Below are positions 1 to 6,935 of a DNA stretch of 51,012 nt, piece by piece (position 1 is the first letter of the stretch; every line of letters begins with the position of its first letter). The DNA is taken from NCBI RefSeq assembly GCF_030929615.1, contig NZ_JAVFVU010000047.1:1-51012 (forward strand), given 5' to 3'. The notes beneath the pieces are model-generated. The model worked only from the letters and a program-made list of their open reading frames with translations. It did not search any database and was not told the origin of the DNA. A program made the translations under genes and the position numbers. The stretch comes from Dyadobacter sp. LHD-138 (lineage in GTDB: Bacteria; Bacteroidota; Bacteroidia; Cytophagales; Spirosomataceae).

Positions 1-39
1 TTTAAAAAGTTAGAGGCAGTCCCGATGGACCACCCCTAA
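1..39 (+). CDS. possible 3' end of a CDS running in from the left edge
   Basis: The first frame reads twelve codons (ending ...KLEAVPMDHP) and then TAA at 37-39. It would lie tail to tail with truA, which fits the layout. Twelve residues are too few to name a family, and an open frame of this length can arise by chance. The rest of 40-121 is AT-rich and holds no feature I recognise. Confidence 0.25.
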   Translation, partial: FKKLEAVPMDHP

Positions 40-121
40 ACAGGCTGACATAGTGCCGCCTAAAACATAAATTTATAAAAATAAATTAACAAGTGATTGG
101 TTATTAACACAGAATCTCTCT

Positions 122-856
122 TTATTCCGGATACCCCACCTCAACCAGAAACAAACCCTCCGGCGGAGCCTGCGGTCCTGCTTTGCTCCTATCCTGGGCC
201 AGAATTATCTTTTCAAAATCTTCAATACTTTTTTTACCCGTCCCTACCTCCAAAAGTGTCCCGACCAGCGCACGTACCATTCCGCGTAAAAAACGATTTG
301 ATTTGATGCTGAATATCAGTATTCCATCGTTTTCAAACCATTCGGCCAATGTGATATCGCAGAGAAAATTATTTACCTGGGTATGAATTTTACTAAAACT
401 TTCAAAATTTTTGTGCGTCAGTAACAACGCGGCAGCCGAGTTCATGCGCGCAATATCCAATGGCTTATGAAAAATATGTGATTCTCCGCTTAAAAATGGG
501 TTTTTCCGTCGGACAATCCGATATTCATAACGACGGTATGAAGCATCAAAACGCGAATGTGCCGTTTCTTCTACCTCAAAAATACGATGAACCGCAATGT
601 CAGCAGGTAAAAGACTGTTTAACCGGTAAGTCAACAAACCGGAGTCTTTGACCGCATTGGCCGTGTCAAAATGTGCATATTGCTGCTCCGCGTGAACGCC
701 GGTATCGGTCCTGCTGCTGCCCACACTCTCGATGGTTTCTCTAAGGATCAGCGAAAGTGCTTCGTCAAGCAATTGCTGAACCGAAATGGCGTTGTTTTGC
801 CGCTGCCAACCACTGTATTTTGTTCCCTTATAACTGAATTCAATAAAATAACGCAT
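122..856 (-). CDS. truA: tRNA pseudouridine synthase A
   Basis: The enzyme converts uridines 38-40 in the anticodon arm of many tRNAs to pseudouridine in the cytoplasm. The 244-residue protein has the usual TruA length and opens with the typical strand MRYFIEFSYKGTKYSGWQRQ. The catalytic motif SSRTDTGVHA is at about residues 47-56, with the nucleophilic aspartate at about 51. A second family segment, SNRFLRGMVRALVGTLLEVG, lies in the C-terminal half. The start chosen is the ATG that gives this standard N-terminus. The gene is divergent from glnS across a 223-bp gap. Identification is by family motifs and is secure. Confidence 0.96.
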   Translation of the reverse strand: MRYFIEFSYKGTKYSGWQRQNNAISVQQLLDEALSLILRETIESVGSSRTDTGVHAEQQYAHFDTANAVKDSGLLTYRLNSLLPADIAVHRIFEVEETAHSRFDASYRRYEYRIVRRKNPFLSGESHIFHKPLDIARMNSAAALLLTHKNFESFSKIHTQVNNFLCDITLAEWFENDGILIFSIKSNRFLRGMVRALVGTLLEVGTGKKSIEDFEKIILAQDRSKAGPQAPPEGLFLVEVGYPE

Positions 857-1045
857 AGGACAAAAGTAAAAATTCGCCGATTATTATCTGGAATCTGGCA
901 CCAGATTTATGAAATACTTGTTAATTAGGATTAAGCTATACCTCAAAGTTGTGTATAATCATATCATTTTCACTTTACTTTCTTGAATAAAACAGATATT
1001 TCAGGGAAAGCCAATAAATTATTTCGGGGTTGACGTGAAGAACAT

Positions 1046-1053
1046 TAACTTTG
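1046..1053 (+). promoter_or_regulatory. candidate Bacteroidota -7 box for glnS
   Basis: TAACTTTG matches the Bacteroidota -7 consensus TAnnTTTG and lies 26 bases before the glnS ATG. A TTG sits upstream at about 1030, but its spacing of about 13 bases is shorter than usual, so the -33 element is uncertain. Confidence 0.45.
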
Positions 1054-1079
1054 ACAATTGAAATTATTTCCAGTACTGT

Positions 1080-2753
1080 ATGATTACGGAAGAGAAAAAA
1101 GAAGAAAAAAGCCTGAATTTTATTGAAGAGATCATCGAGGCAGACCTGCAAGCGGGAAAGTACAAGGAAATCATTACCCGTTTTCCTCCTGAGCCTAATG
1201 GTTATCTTCACATCGGTCATGCGTCAAGCATTTGTCTGAATTTTGGGTTAACGAAGAAATTTCCGGGTTATACCAACCTGCGATTTGATGATACAAATCC
1301 TACGACGGAAGACACAGAATATGTTGAAAGCATAAAAAACGACATCCGCTGGATGGGTTTCGAATGGGAAAATGAGCTTTATGCTTCTGACTATTTCGAT
1401 ACTTTATATGGTTATGCGATTCAGCTGATTCATAAGGGTTTGGCATATGTTGACGATTCATCTTCTGAGGAAATTGCAACGCTGAAAGGAACACCGTCTG
1501 AACCGGGCAGAAACAGTCCCTTCCGTGACCGTTCCGTTGAAGAAAACCGCCTGCTTTTTGAACAGATGAAAAACGGCACATTTCCAGACGGAAGTCGTAC
1601 GTTGCGGGCTAAAATTGACATGGCGCACACCAATATGCTGATGCGTGATCCTATTTTGTACCGTATCAAACATGCGCACCATCACCGTACCGGCAACAAT
1701 TGGTGCATTTATCCGATGTACGATTTTGCACACGGACAAAGCGATTCGATTGAAACCGTAACCCATTCCATCTGTACGCTGGAATTTGTTCCTCACCGTG
1801 AATTATACGACTGGCTGATCGAACAATTAGGCATATATCCTTCACATCAATACGAATTTGCACGCCGTAACCTGAATTATACCGTAACCAGCAAAAGAAA
1901 ATTGCTGCAACTGGTGCAGGAAAAACATGTCAACGGCTGGGACGACCCGCGTATGCCAACCATCAGCGGACTGCGCAGAAGAGGTTATACACCGGCAAGT
2001 ATCCGCGATTTCTGCGACCGTATCGGTGTGGCCAGGCGTGAGAACATGATCGACGTAGGTTTGCTTGAGTTTTGCGTGCGTGAAGATTTGAACAAAACTT
2101 CACTGCGTAGAATGGCGGTTCTTGATCCATTGAAAGTGGTGATCACCAACTTCCCGGAAGAACTTTCGGAAACTTGTCTGAGCGAAAACAATCCGGAAGA
2201 TATCGCTGCCGGCATGCGTGAAATTTTGTTCACCCGCGAAATTTTCATCGAACGTGAGGACTTCATGGAAGTTCCTTCTAAAAAATATTTCCGGCTTGCA
2301 CCTGGTAAAATGGTTCGTCTGAAAGGCGCGTACATTATCCAGGCGGAGTCGGTCGTGAAAGATGAAAACGGAGAAATTACGGAAGTGCATTGTACCTATG
2401 TTGAAAACAGCAAAAGCGGACAGGATACCACGGGAATTAATGTAAAAGGAACGCTTCACTGGGTTTCTGCCAAACATGGTGTTCCGGTGGAAGTCCGTTT
2501 GTATGACCGCTTATTTTCCGTAGAAAATGTCGCTTCGGAAGAAGGCGATTTCAAAGATTATATTAATCCAGACTCGTTGAATATCATTACCGGTTATGCC
2601 GAACCCGCTTTGCGTGATGCCAAACCAGGTGAATCATTCCAGTTTTTACGTAAAGGATATTTCGCAGCAGATCCTGATGGCAGCACGGAAAAACCGGTTT
2701 TCAACCGTACCGTAACGCTGCGTGATAACTGGGCAAAGGCGGCTGAGAAGTAG
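1080..2753 (+). CDS. glnS: glutaminyl-tRNA synthetase
   Basis: This cytoplasmic class I synthetase charges tRNA-Gln with glutamine. The 557 residues match the bacterial GlnRS length. FPPEPNGYLHIGHA at about 35-48 carries the HIGH signature, and VTSKRK near residue 267 is the KMSKS-equivalent loop in the form usual for GlnRS. The central LRFDDTNP and the ...DDPRMPTISGLRRRG segment are family hallmarks that separate GlnRS from GluRS. The C-terminal half carries the anticodon-binding beta-barrels. A strong intrinsic terminator follows at 2778-2816, so it is probably a single-gene transcript. Confidence 0.97.
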   Translation: MITEEKKEEKSLNFIEEIIEADLQAGKYKEIITRFPPEPNGYLHIGHASSICLNFGLTKKFPGYTNLRFDDTNPTTEDTEYVESIKNDIRWMGFEWENELYASDYFDTLYGYAIQLIHKGLAYVDDSSSEEIATLKGTPSEPGRNSPFRDRSVEENRLLFEQMKNGTFPDGSRTLRAKIDMAHTNMLMRDPILYRIKHAHHHRTGNNWCIYPMYDFAHGQSDSIETVTHSICTLEFVPHRELYDWLIEQLGIYPSHQYEFARRNLNYTVTSKRKLLQLVQEKHVNGWDDPRMPTISGLRRRGYTPASIRDFCDRIGVARRENMIDVGLLEFCVREDLNKTSLRRMAVLDPLKVVITNFPEELSETCLSENNPEDIAAGMREILFTREIFIEREDFMEVPSKKYFRLAPGKMVRLKGAYIIQAESVVKDENGEITEVHCTYVENSKSGQDTTGINVKGTLHWVSAKHGVPVEVRLYDRLFSVENVASEEGDFKDYINPDSLNIITGYAEPALRDAKPGESFQFLRKGYFAADPDGSTEKPVFNRTVTLRDNWAKAAEK

Positions 2754-2777
2754 CTGACAATAAATTTATTATTACAT

Positions 2778-2816
2778 AAAAAACGTCGTTCTTTGAAAAA
2801 AGGAACGACGTTTTTT
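2778..2816 (+). terminator. intrinsic terminator after glnS
   Basis: A perfect 14-bp stem (arms 2778-2791 and 2803-2816, core ACGTCGTTC/GAACGACGT) has an 11-base loop. The outer end of the 3' arm is a run of six T. It begins 24 bases after the glnS stop codon. Confidence 0.9.
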
Positions 2817-2903
2817 ATTCGGCTAATGTTTATTTTTTATATTGAATTATTTTATATATAAAAATATCTATTATATTTGAATTTCCATTATTTCAATTCT
2901 ATA

Positions 2904-3485
2904 ATGAAGATTTTTTTATCCGTATTAATATTGATAGCTCTGGTTTCTTGCAAGGAAGAAAAAGACCATTATTGGAGTGATGTCACTTTTGATAATAAAA
3001 TTTCAGCTAATCCATCATTCAAAAAAATGGATAAGGAAGAATTTGCGTCATCTTATAACAATGAAAATCTAAAAAGAACCAGCGATATAAAATATAGCAA
3101 TGAAATCCTTGACAGAGCGAGTGGATTTGCCACAAATTACTCGCCCGTTAATTATGGCTGCACCGCTTATTTTGACGATAAATCCGATAAATTAGTAATT
3201 GATATTGGCCTACATGGCCCATTTGGAGGAAGCGGCTTTTCCCTTAATTATTTTAACGGAAAATTTTTCGCTAACCCATATAAATATAGTGATATACCCT
3301 TGGAGAATGAAACAGAACCAATTTATAAGGTCATTGTCCAAAAGCTAACCTTGGATAAATCTCACTTTCAGGTTGGCGACAGTATTTACGGATTAGTAAA
3401 TTTTCGAATTATTGAAATTAAAGACAAGATATCGATCGGGCATACCGCCAAAGGTTTCTTCCGTACAAAAATCGCCAAAGAATAA
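2904..3485 (+). CDS. small lipoprotein of unknown function
   Basis: No family is recognised. From the ATG at 2904 the protein has 193 residues and begins with a classic lipoprotein signal: positively charged start, a hydrophobic run and lipobox LVSC with Cys at residue 16, followed by KEEKD. It should therefore be acylated and membrane-anchored. An upstream in-frame TTG at 2877 would add nine residues before the signal and is less likely. The mature part is polar with alternating hydrophobic segments, suggesting a beta-rich fold. The gene and its upstream region are visibly more AT-rich than neighbouring housekeeping genes, which could mean a recently acquired or fast-evolving gene. Confidence 0.75.
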   Translation: MKIFLSVLILIALVSCKEEKDHYWSDVTFDNKISANPSFKKMDKEEFASSYNNENLKRTSDIKYSNEILDRASGFATNYSPVNYGCTAYFDDKSDKLVIDIGLHGPFGGSGFSLNYFNGKFFANPYKYSDIPLENETEPIYKVIVQKLTLDKSHFQVGDSIYGLVNFRIIEIKDKISIGHTAKGFFRTKIAKE

Positions 3486-3554
3486 TTTGTTTGTACTTCA
3501 TTAAAATTTAGAACAAAAACCACTCCATATAATTAGATTGGTTTTAAATAACTC

Positions 3555-3585
3555 TTGCTTCGTTAGCATTTACCCTTTATCTTTG
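3555..3585 (+). promoter_or_regulatory. Bacteroidota-type promoter
   Basis: TTG at 3555-3557 is followed by 20 bases and then TATCTTTG at 3578-3585, matching the -33/-7 consensus (TTG, TAnnTTTG). The -7 box ends 25 bases before the ATG of the 119-residue gene. Confidence 0.7.
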
Positions 3586-3610
3586 TGCCAGATTCAGGTT
3601 TATATATAAA

Positions 3611-3970
3611 ATGCCAGTTACAGTGAAGCACCCGAATGAATTGTTCAGTACCTCGAAAGGTTTTAGTTTTCAGTGTGATAATAGTTCAAGAATTGTAATT
3701 CATTTTGGAGAAATGGTTGCATCTTTCCGCATCCAGGATTTCCTGAACTTTCGCCGTTTTGTAAATAAAATCGATATCAAAAGCAGGTTATTCGACCTTT
3801 CGGATGAATCTGATTTCGAATTTGTTGAAGCTCCGCAACTGAATATCAATCAGAAGCTTACCCTTTGCGAGCTGATTCAACTACGCGAACTGGTTAACGG
3901 AACGCACTTCGCTATCGAGCTTAATTCTTTGCTTCATTCAATTCTTTATGTAGAGTCAGAATTAGTCTAA
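3611..3970 (+). CDS. small conserved-looking cytoplasmic protein, function unknown
   Basis: The 119-residue protein has no signal peptide or membrane segment. It mixes alternating beta-type stretches (GFSFQC..., RIVIHFGEMVASF) with amphipathic helical stretches (LCELIQLRELVNGTHFAIELNSLLHSIL). I do not recognise the family with certainty; small proteins of this style are common among Bacteroidota hypothetical proteins. A well-formed promoter lies just upstream, and ferritin follows 112 bases after its stop, in the same direction but probably from its own promoter. Codon use and ORF integrity support a real gene. Confidence 0.7.
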   Translation: MPVTVKHPNELFSTSKGFSFQCDNSSRIVIHFGEMVASFRIQDFLNFRRFVNKIDIKSRLFDLSDESDFEFVEAPQLNINQKLTLCELIQLRELVNGTHFAIELNSLLHSILYVESELV

Positions 3971-4082
3971 ATAGCTGACGGCCTTCATATTAGACCAATT
4001 CCAAATTTATAGTTACGTCTTGTAATGACGAACTTTCCTCTGATATTTGTGCTTATTACTTCAAATGATAAACAGAAATACC

Positions 4083-4607
4083 ATGAAAGACCTACTTAGA
4101 GCCCGCACTTCTTTAAAAGAAGAAATAGAAATATTATTGAACAACCAGGTTAAAATGGAAGCAGAAGCTTCAGCTAAATATTTAGCAATGGCTTCATGGT
4201 GCGACCGTAATGGTTTCAGAAATAGCGCAGCCTATTTCCTTAAACAAGCCGACGAAGAACGTGCACACATGATGAAAATTTTCAACTACATCATGACTGT
4301 TGGCGGGACTGCCGTTTCACCTGAAGTTCCTGCTGTGAAACAAGAATATGCTTCATTCAGAAGTGTATTTGAAACTGCGCTTCAAAGCGAAATCAGTGTA
4401 ACACAATCGATCAACAGAATCGTTACACAGAGCCGTCGTGAAGAAGATTACGCCACAGAAAACTTCCTTCAGTGGTTCGTGAATGAGCAAATTGAAGAAG
4501 AAGATAACGCGCGTCGTGCGGTTGAACTTTTCGATGTAATCGGCGAAGAAGGAACTGGCCGTTACCAAATCGACAAAGCCATTATGAAAATCGGTTCAGG
4601 AGAATAA
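4083..4607 (+). CDS. ftnA: ferritin, iron-storage protein
   Basis: Bacterial non-haem ferritins form 24-subunit cages that oxidise Fe(II) and store it as ferric mineral in the cytoplasm. From the ATG at 4083 the protein has 174 residues, the usual ferritin length. A TTG at 4047 or an ATG at 4065 would only add a non-homologous leader. Ferroxidase ligands are in place: Glu27 (KMEAEAS), Glu59 and His62 (DEERAH), Glu103 (QSEIS), and the WFVNEQIEEE segment at about 131-140. The C-terminal helix is shorter and polar. A terminator follows, so it is monocistronic. Confidence 0.94.
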   Translation: MKDLLRARTSLKEEIEILLNNQVKMEAEASAKYLAMASWCDRNGFRNSAAYFLKQADEERAHMMKIFNYIMTVGGTAVSPEVPAVKQEYASFRSVFETALQSEISVTQSINRIVTQSRREEDYATENFLQWFVNEQIEEEDNARRAVELFDVIGEEGTGRYQIDKAIMKIGSGE

Positions 4608-4628
4608 GGTTTAAAAATATTGATTTAG

Positions 4629-4660
4629 GAGCTGTATCGTGTGATACAGCTCTTTTTTTT
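4629..4660 (+). terminator. intrinsic terminator after ferritin gene
   Basis: A perfect 10-bp stem (4629-4638 with 4643-4652, GAGCTGTATC/GATACAGCTC) with a four-base loop is followed by eight T at 4653-4660. Confidence 0.93.
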
Positions 4661-4691
4661 GTGCTCAGTAGTAAAATAATCAGTCAAAAGC

Positions 4692-4722
4692 TTGCAATTA
4701 AATTGTATACAATTTAATTTTA
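4692..4722 (+). promoter_or_regulatory. promoter overlapped by two tandem OhrR-type operator boxes
   Basis: Box 1 at 4693-4707 (TGCAATTAAATTGTA) matches 14 of 15 bases of the Bacillus OhrR box TACAATTAAATTGTA. Box 2 at 4708-4722 (TACAATTTAATTTTA) matches 13 of 15 and abuts it. Across the junction, 4696-4719 is a perfect 24-bp palindrome. A candidate promoter lies over both: TTG 4692-4694, 20 bases, then TAATTTTA at 4715-4722 (one mismatch to TAnnTTTG). The consensus is recalled from the literature on the family; the matches were read directly. Confidence 0.75.
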
Positions 4723-4741
4723 CACAATCAATATATAACGA

Positions 4742-5188
4742 ATGGAACTGCTAAAACTATCGAATCAACTTTGCTTCCCGCTTTATGCGCTGTCAAGGAA
4801 AATTACCAGCCACTACCTTCCGATACTGGAAAAAATAGGACTTACTTATCCACAGTATCTGGTCATGATGGTGCTTTGGGAAGAGAGCGGGCTTTCGGTT
4901 AAAGAACTCGGACACCGTCTTATGCTGGACTCCGGCACGCTTTCTCCTCTTTTAAAAAAACTGGAAGACCGGGAAATACTGGTTCGCACACGCTTGAAAG
5001 AAGACGAACGTGTGGTTATTATTTCTTTGACCGGGACAGGTGAAAAATTAAGAGAAAAAGCCTCTGAAATACCTGAACAAATCAAATGCTGCCTGGATCT
5101 TTCCGATAAGGAGCTAAGAGACTTGCGGACGCTGGCCGCAGGTTTGCTGGATAAAATCAATAAACTGGAAGCTGTTCACAACAATTAA
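4742..5188 (+). CDS. ohrR: MarR-family organic-peroxide sensor OhrR
   Basis: OhrR is a dimeric winged-helix repressor that leaves its operator when organic hydroperoxides oxidise a conserved cysteine. The 148-residue protein has the reactive Cys at residue 11 in LSNQLCFPLYALSR, the OhrR hallmark absent from ordinary MarR proteins. The winged helix follows (LSVKELGHRLMLDSGTLSPLLKKLE, wing RTRLKEDERVV). Cys116 and Cys117 lie where 2-Cys OhrR proteins (Xanthomonas type) keep the resolving cysteine, so a disulphide mechanism is plausible. It is the first gene of a two-gene operon with ohr, 29 bases upstream, under an apparent self-repressing operator. Confidence 0.93.
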   Translation: MELLKLSNQLCFPLYALSRKITSHYLPILEKIGLTYPQYLVMMVLWEESGLSVKELGHRLMLDSGTLSPLLKKLEDREILVRTRLKEDERVVIISLTGTGEKLREKASEIPEQIKCCLDLSDKELRDLRTLAAGLLDKINKLEAVHNN

Positions 5189-5217
5189 ACAAATTAGTAA
5201 AACTAAAAATTAGCGTT

Positions 5218-5655
5218 ATGGTTCAGGCAATATACACCGCCACTGCGACAGCAACCGGCGGAAGAAATGGAAAAGTTACGTCCTCTGACGGTATTTTAGA
5301 TTTAGAAGTACGCCTTCCAAAACAAATGGGCGGTGCAAATAACAACTACACAAATCCCGAACAATTATTTGCAGCGGGTTACGCGGCATGTTTCGACAGC
5401 GCGCTAAATCTTGTTATCCAACGCAGCAAAGTGAAAACCGGCACGACATCCGTAACCGCGCATGTGGGAATTGGTAAAAATGAAGCGGATGGTTTTGGTC
5501 TGGCTGTTACCCTGGAAGCCAACATTCCCGGCGTTGAACAATCCGTGGCCGACGACCTGATCGCCAAGACACATCAGGTTTGTCCTTACTCAAACGCCAC
5601 CCGCGGAAACGTCGAAGTGACTTTGATAACAACCGTTGAAGCATTCGCAGAATAA
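5218..5655 (+). CDS. ohr: organic hydroperoxide resistance peroxiredoxin Ohr
   Basis: Ohr is a lipoyl-dependent thiol peroxidase that reduces fatty-acid and other organic hydroperoxides; it belongs to the OsmC/Ohr fold. The 145-residue protein has the two catalytic cysteines at 58 (AAGYAACFDSAL) and 122 (HQVCPYSNATRGNVEV). The conserved Arg16 (GGRNG) and Glu48 that position the peroxidatic Cys are also present. Length and motifs match Ohr rather than OsmC. It is transcribed behind ohrR and ends before a stem-loop shared with the converging operon. The window also encodes a lipoylated pyruvate dehydrogenase E2, a possible electron source, but they are not linked genetically. Confidence 0.96.
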   Translation: MVQAIYTATATATGGRNGKVTSSDGILDLEVRLPKQMGGANNNYTNPEQLFAAGYAACFDSALNLVIQRSKVKTGTTSVTAHVGIGKNEADGFGLAVTLEANIPGVEQSVADDLIAKTHQVCPYSNATRGNVEVTLITTVEAFAE

Positions 5656-5760
5656 AGATTGGGCGGTCGGTTTTCGGCAGTCGGCTTTCAGATTTGGGGT
5701 ATGGGGATGTTTACTCCAATCATTCTGATTTGTAGCAATATTTAAGTATAACCCATTGAA

Positions 5761-5803
5761 AAAGAGAAAGACCGCTGGTAACCTTAATTGCGGTCTTCTC
5801 TTT
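5761..5803. terminator. bidirectional terminator between ohr and the converging GNAT gene
   Basis: Arms 5761-5775 (AAAGAGAAAGACCGC) and 5790-5803 (GCGGTCTTCTCTTT) pair with a single bulged A and enclose a 14-base loop. The A-rich and T-rich outer ends can serve both strands. It lies between two converging genes. Confidence 0.8.
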
Positions 5804-5847
5804 CATTTCTTTAAATCTTTCACTAAAATAGGAAATTATTAAGCCAA

Positions 5848-6405
5848 TTACCGGTAATCGCTGGCGAGCAAAGAATAAACTTCCGTATCCCAAAACGCGC
5901 CTTCAAAAAATGTATAATCTTTAAAATAAGCCTCCTTCACAAATCCATGTTTTAAAGCCAGGTTAACCGATGCTTTATTTTTCGGGTTAATAACCGCTTC
6001 GATCCGGTGGAATTTCAGGTTATCAAAGCCATATTTCAATACGTCGGCCACAGCTTCGTTCATATATCCTTTGCCCCAATAGGCCGGATCCAGGGAATAT
6101 CCAATTTCTCCGCGGTAGTTTTCCTTGCTTATTCTCGGATAACCCACCGTTCCGATCATTTCCGGATTTCCTTTAATCGTAATAGCCCAGCTGATACTGA
6201 TTTTTTGTTCAAACAAAAACTGGTAATTCTTTACCAGATCCTCGGCCTCTTTCTTTGACTGGAGTAAAGGAATCGAGATATATTCCATAAGCTCTTTTCT
6301 GCTGCGCTGGTGAAACATCGCGACAACATCATCCTGAGAAATTGCTCTCAAAATCAACCGCTCCGTTTCCAGAACCGGAAATTTATCAAAACTTAAAGTG
6401 AGCAT
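5848..6405 (-). CDS. GNAT N-acetyltransferase, RimJ/RimL-like
   Basis: These enzymes transfer an acetyl group from acetyl-CoA to amines on proteins, antibiotics or small molecules. The 185-residue protein begins with ETERLILRAISQDDV, the standard start of the Acetyltransf_3 subgroup. It has GEIGYSLDPAYWGKGYMNEAV (acetyl-CoA pyrophosphate loop, about residues 99-119) and the late ...NKASVNLALKHGFVKEA segment. The substrate cannot be read from the sequence. It is the last gene of a minus-strand group, 11 bases after another GNAT gene, and ends at the bidirectional terminator. Confidence 0.9.
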   Translation of the reverse strand: MLTLSFDKFPVLETERLILRAISQDDVVAMFHQRSRKELMEYISIPLLQSKKEAEDLVKNYQFLFEQKISISWAITIKGNPEMIGTVGYPRISKENYRGEIGYSLDPAYWGKGYMNEAVADVLKYGFDNLKFHRIEAVINPKNKASVNLALKHGFVKEAYFKDYTFFEGAFWDTEVYSLLASDYR

Positions 6406-6416
6406 GTCTTTATTTT

Positions 6417-6914
6417 TTACAATTTCCTGAACATAATATGAGCATCCACATAGCCCAGCGTCAAATGATTAAATCCTTCGGGAATTGTCCCGATGATCTC
6501 AAAACCATGTTTCTGCCAGAGTTTAACGGCTACTTTATTGGTACTTACGACAAGATTAAACTGCATGGCCTTAAACCCGAAACGTTTCGCTTCGATCAGC
6601 GAGTGTTCACAAAGCAAATTGCCAATTCCCCTGCCCTGCGCTTTGGGATGCACCATGTAAGAACCATTGGCAATATGCGATCCCAAATCGATCTGGTTTG
6701 GTTTAATCACGTACGTCCCCAGTATTTCGCCATTATCTTCCAGAACATAGGTTTCCATGTAGGGGGCAAACCAAATTTTATCAAGATCCTCTTTGGGCGT
6801 ATCAGGCGCGAAAACGTACGTGTCTCCGGTCTGAATTACCGAAGTAAAAATCTCCCAAACTTCATGACGATCCTGATCAATAGCTTTTCTGATATGCATA
6901 AACCGAGTAAACAA
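6417..6914 (-). CDS. GNAT N-acetyltransferase
   Basis: This 165-residue GNAT protein carries the acetyl-CoA loop QGRGIGNLLCEHSL near residue 92 and the closing NKVAVKLWQKHGFEIIGT segment. It differs clearly from the RimJ-like neighbour, so the pair is not a recent duplication. An alternative start at the ATG five codons in (MHIRKAIDQD) fits the family better, because the N-terminal strand usually begins with 'IRKA'. The substrate is unknown; the family includes phosphinothricin-type and other small-molecule acetyltransferases. It lies 21 bases after the ClC gene stop and is probably co-transcribed. Confidence 0.9.
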   Translation of the reverse strand: MFTRFMHIRKAIDQDRHEVWEIFTSVIQTGDTYVFAPDTPKEDLDKIWFAPYMETYVLEDNGEILGTYVIKPNQIDLGSHIANGSYMVHPKAQGRGIGNLLCEHSLIEAKRFGFKAMQFNLVVSTNKVAVKLWQKHGFEIIGTIPEGFNHLTLGYVDAHIMFRKL

Positions 6915-6935
6915 AATGAAAATATGATGTTCTAT

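Noticed and set aside
5848..6914. Tandem duplication of the two GNAT genes
   Set aside because: The proteins belong to different GNAT subgroups and differ in length and motifs.
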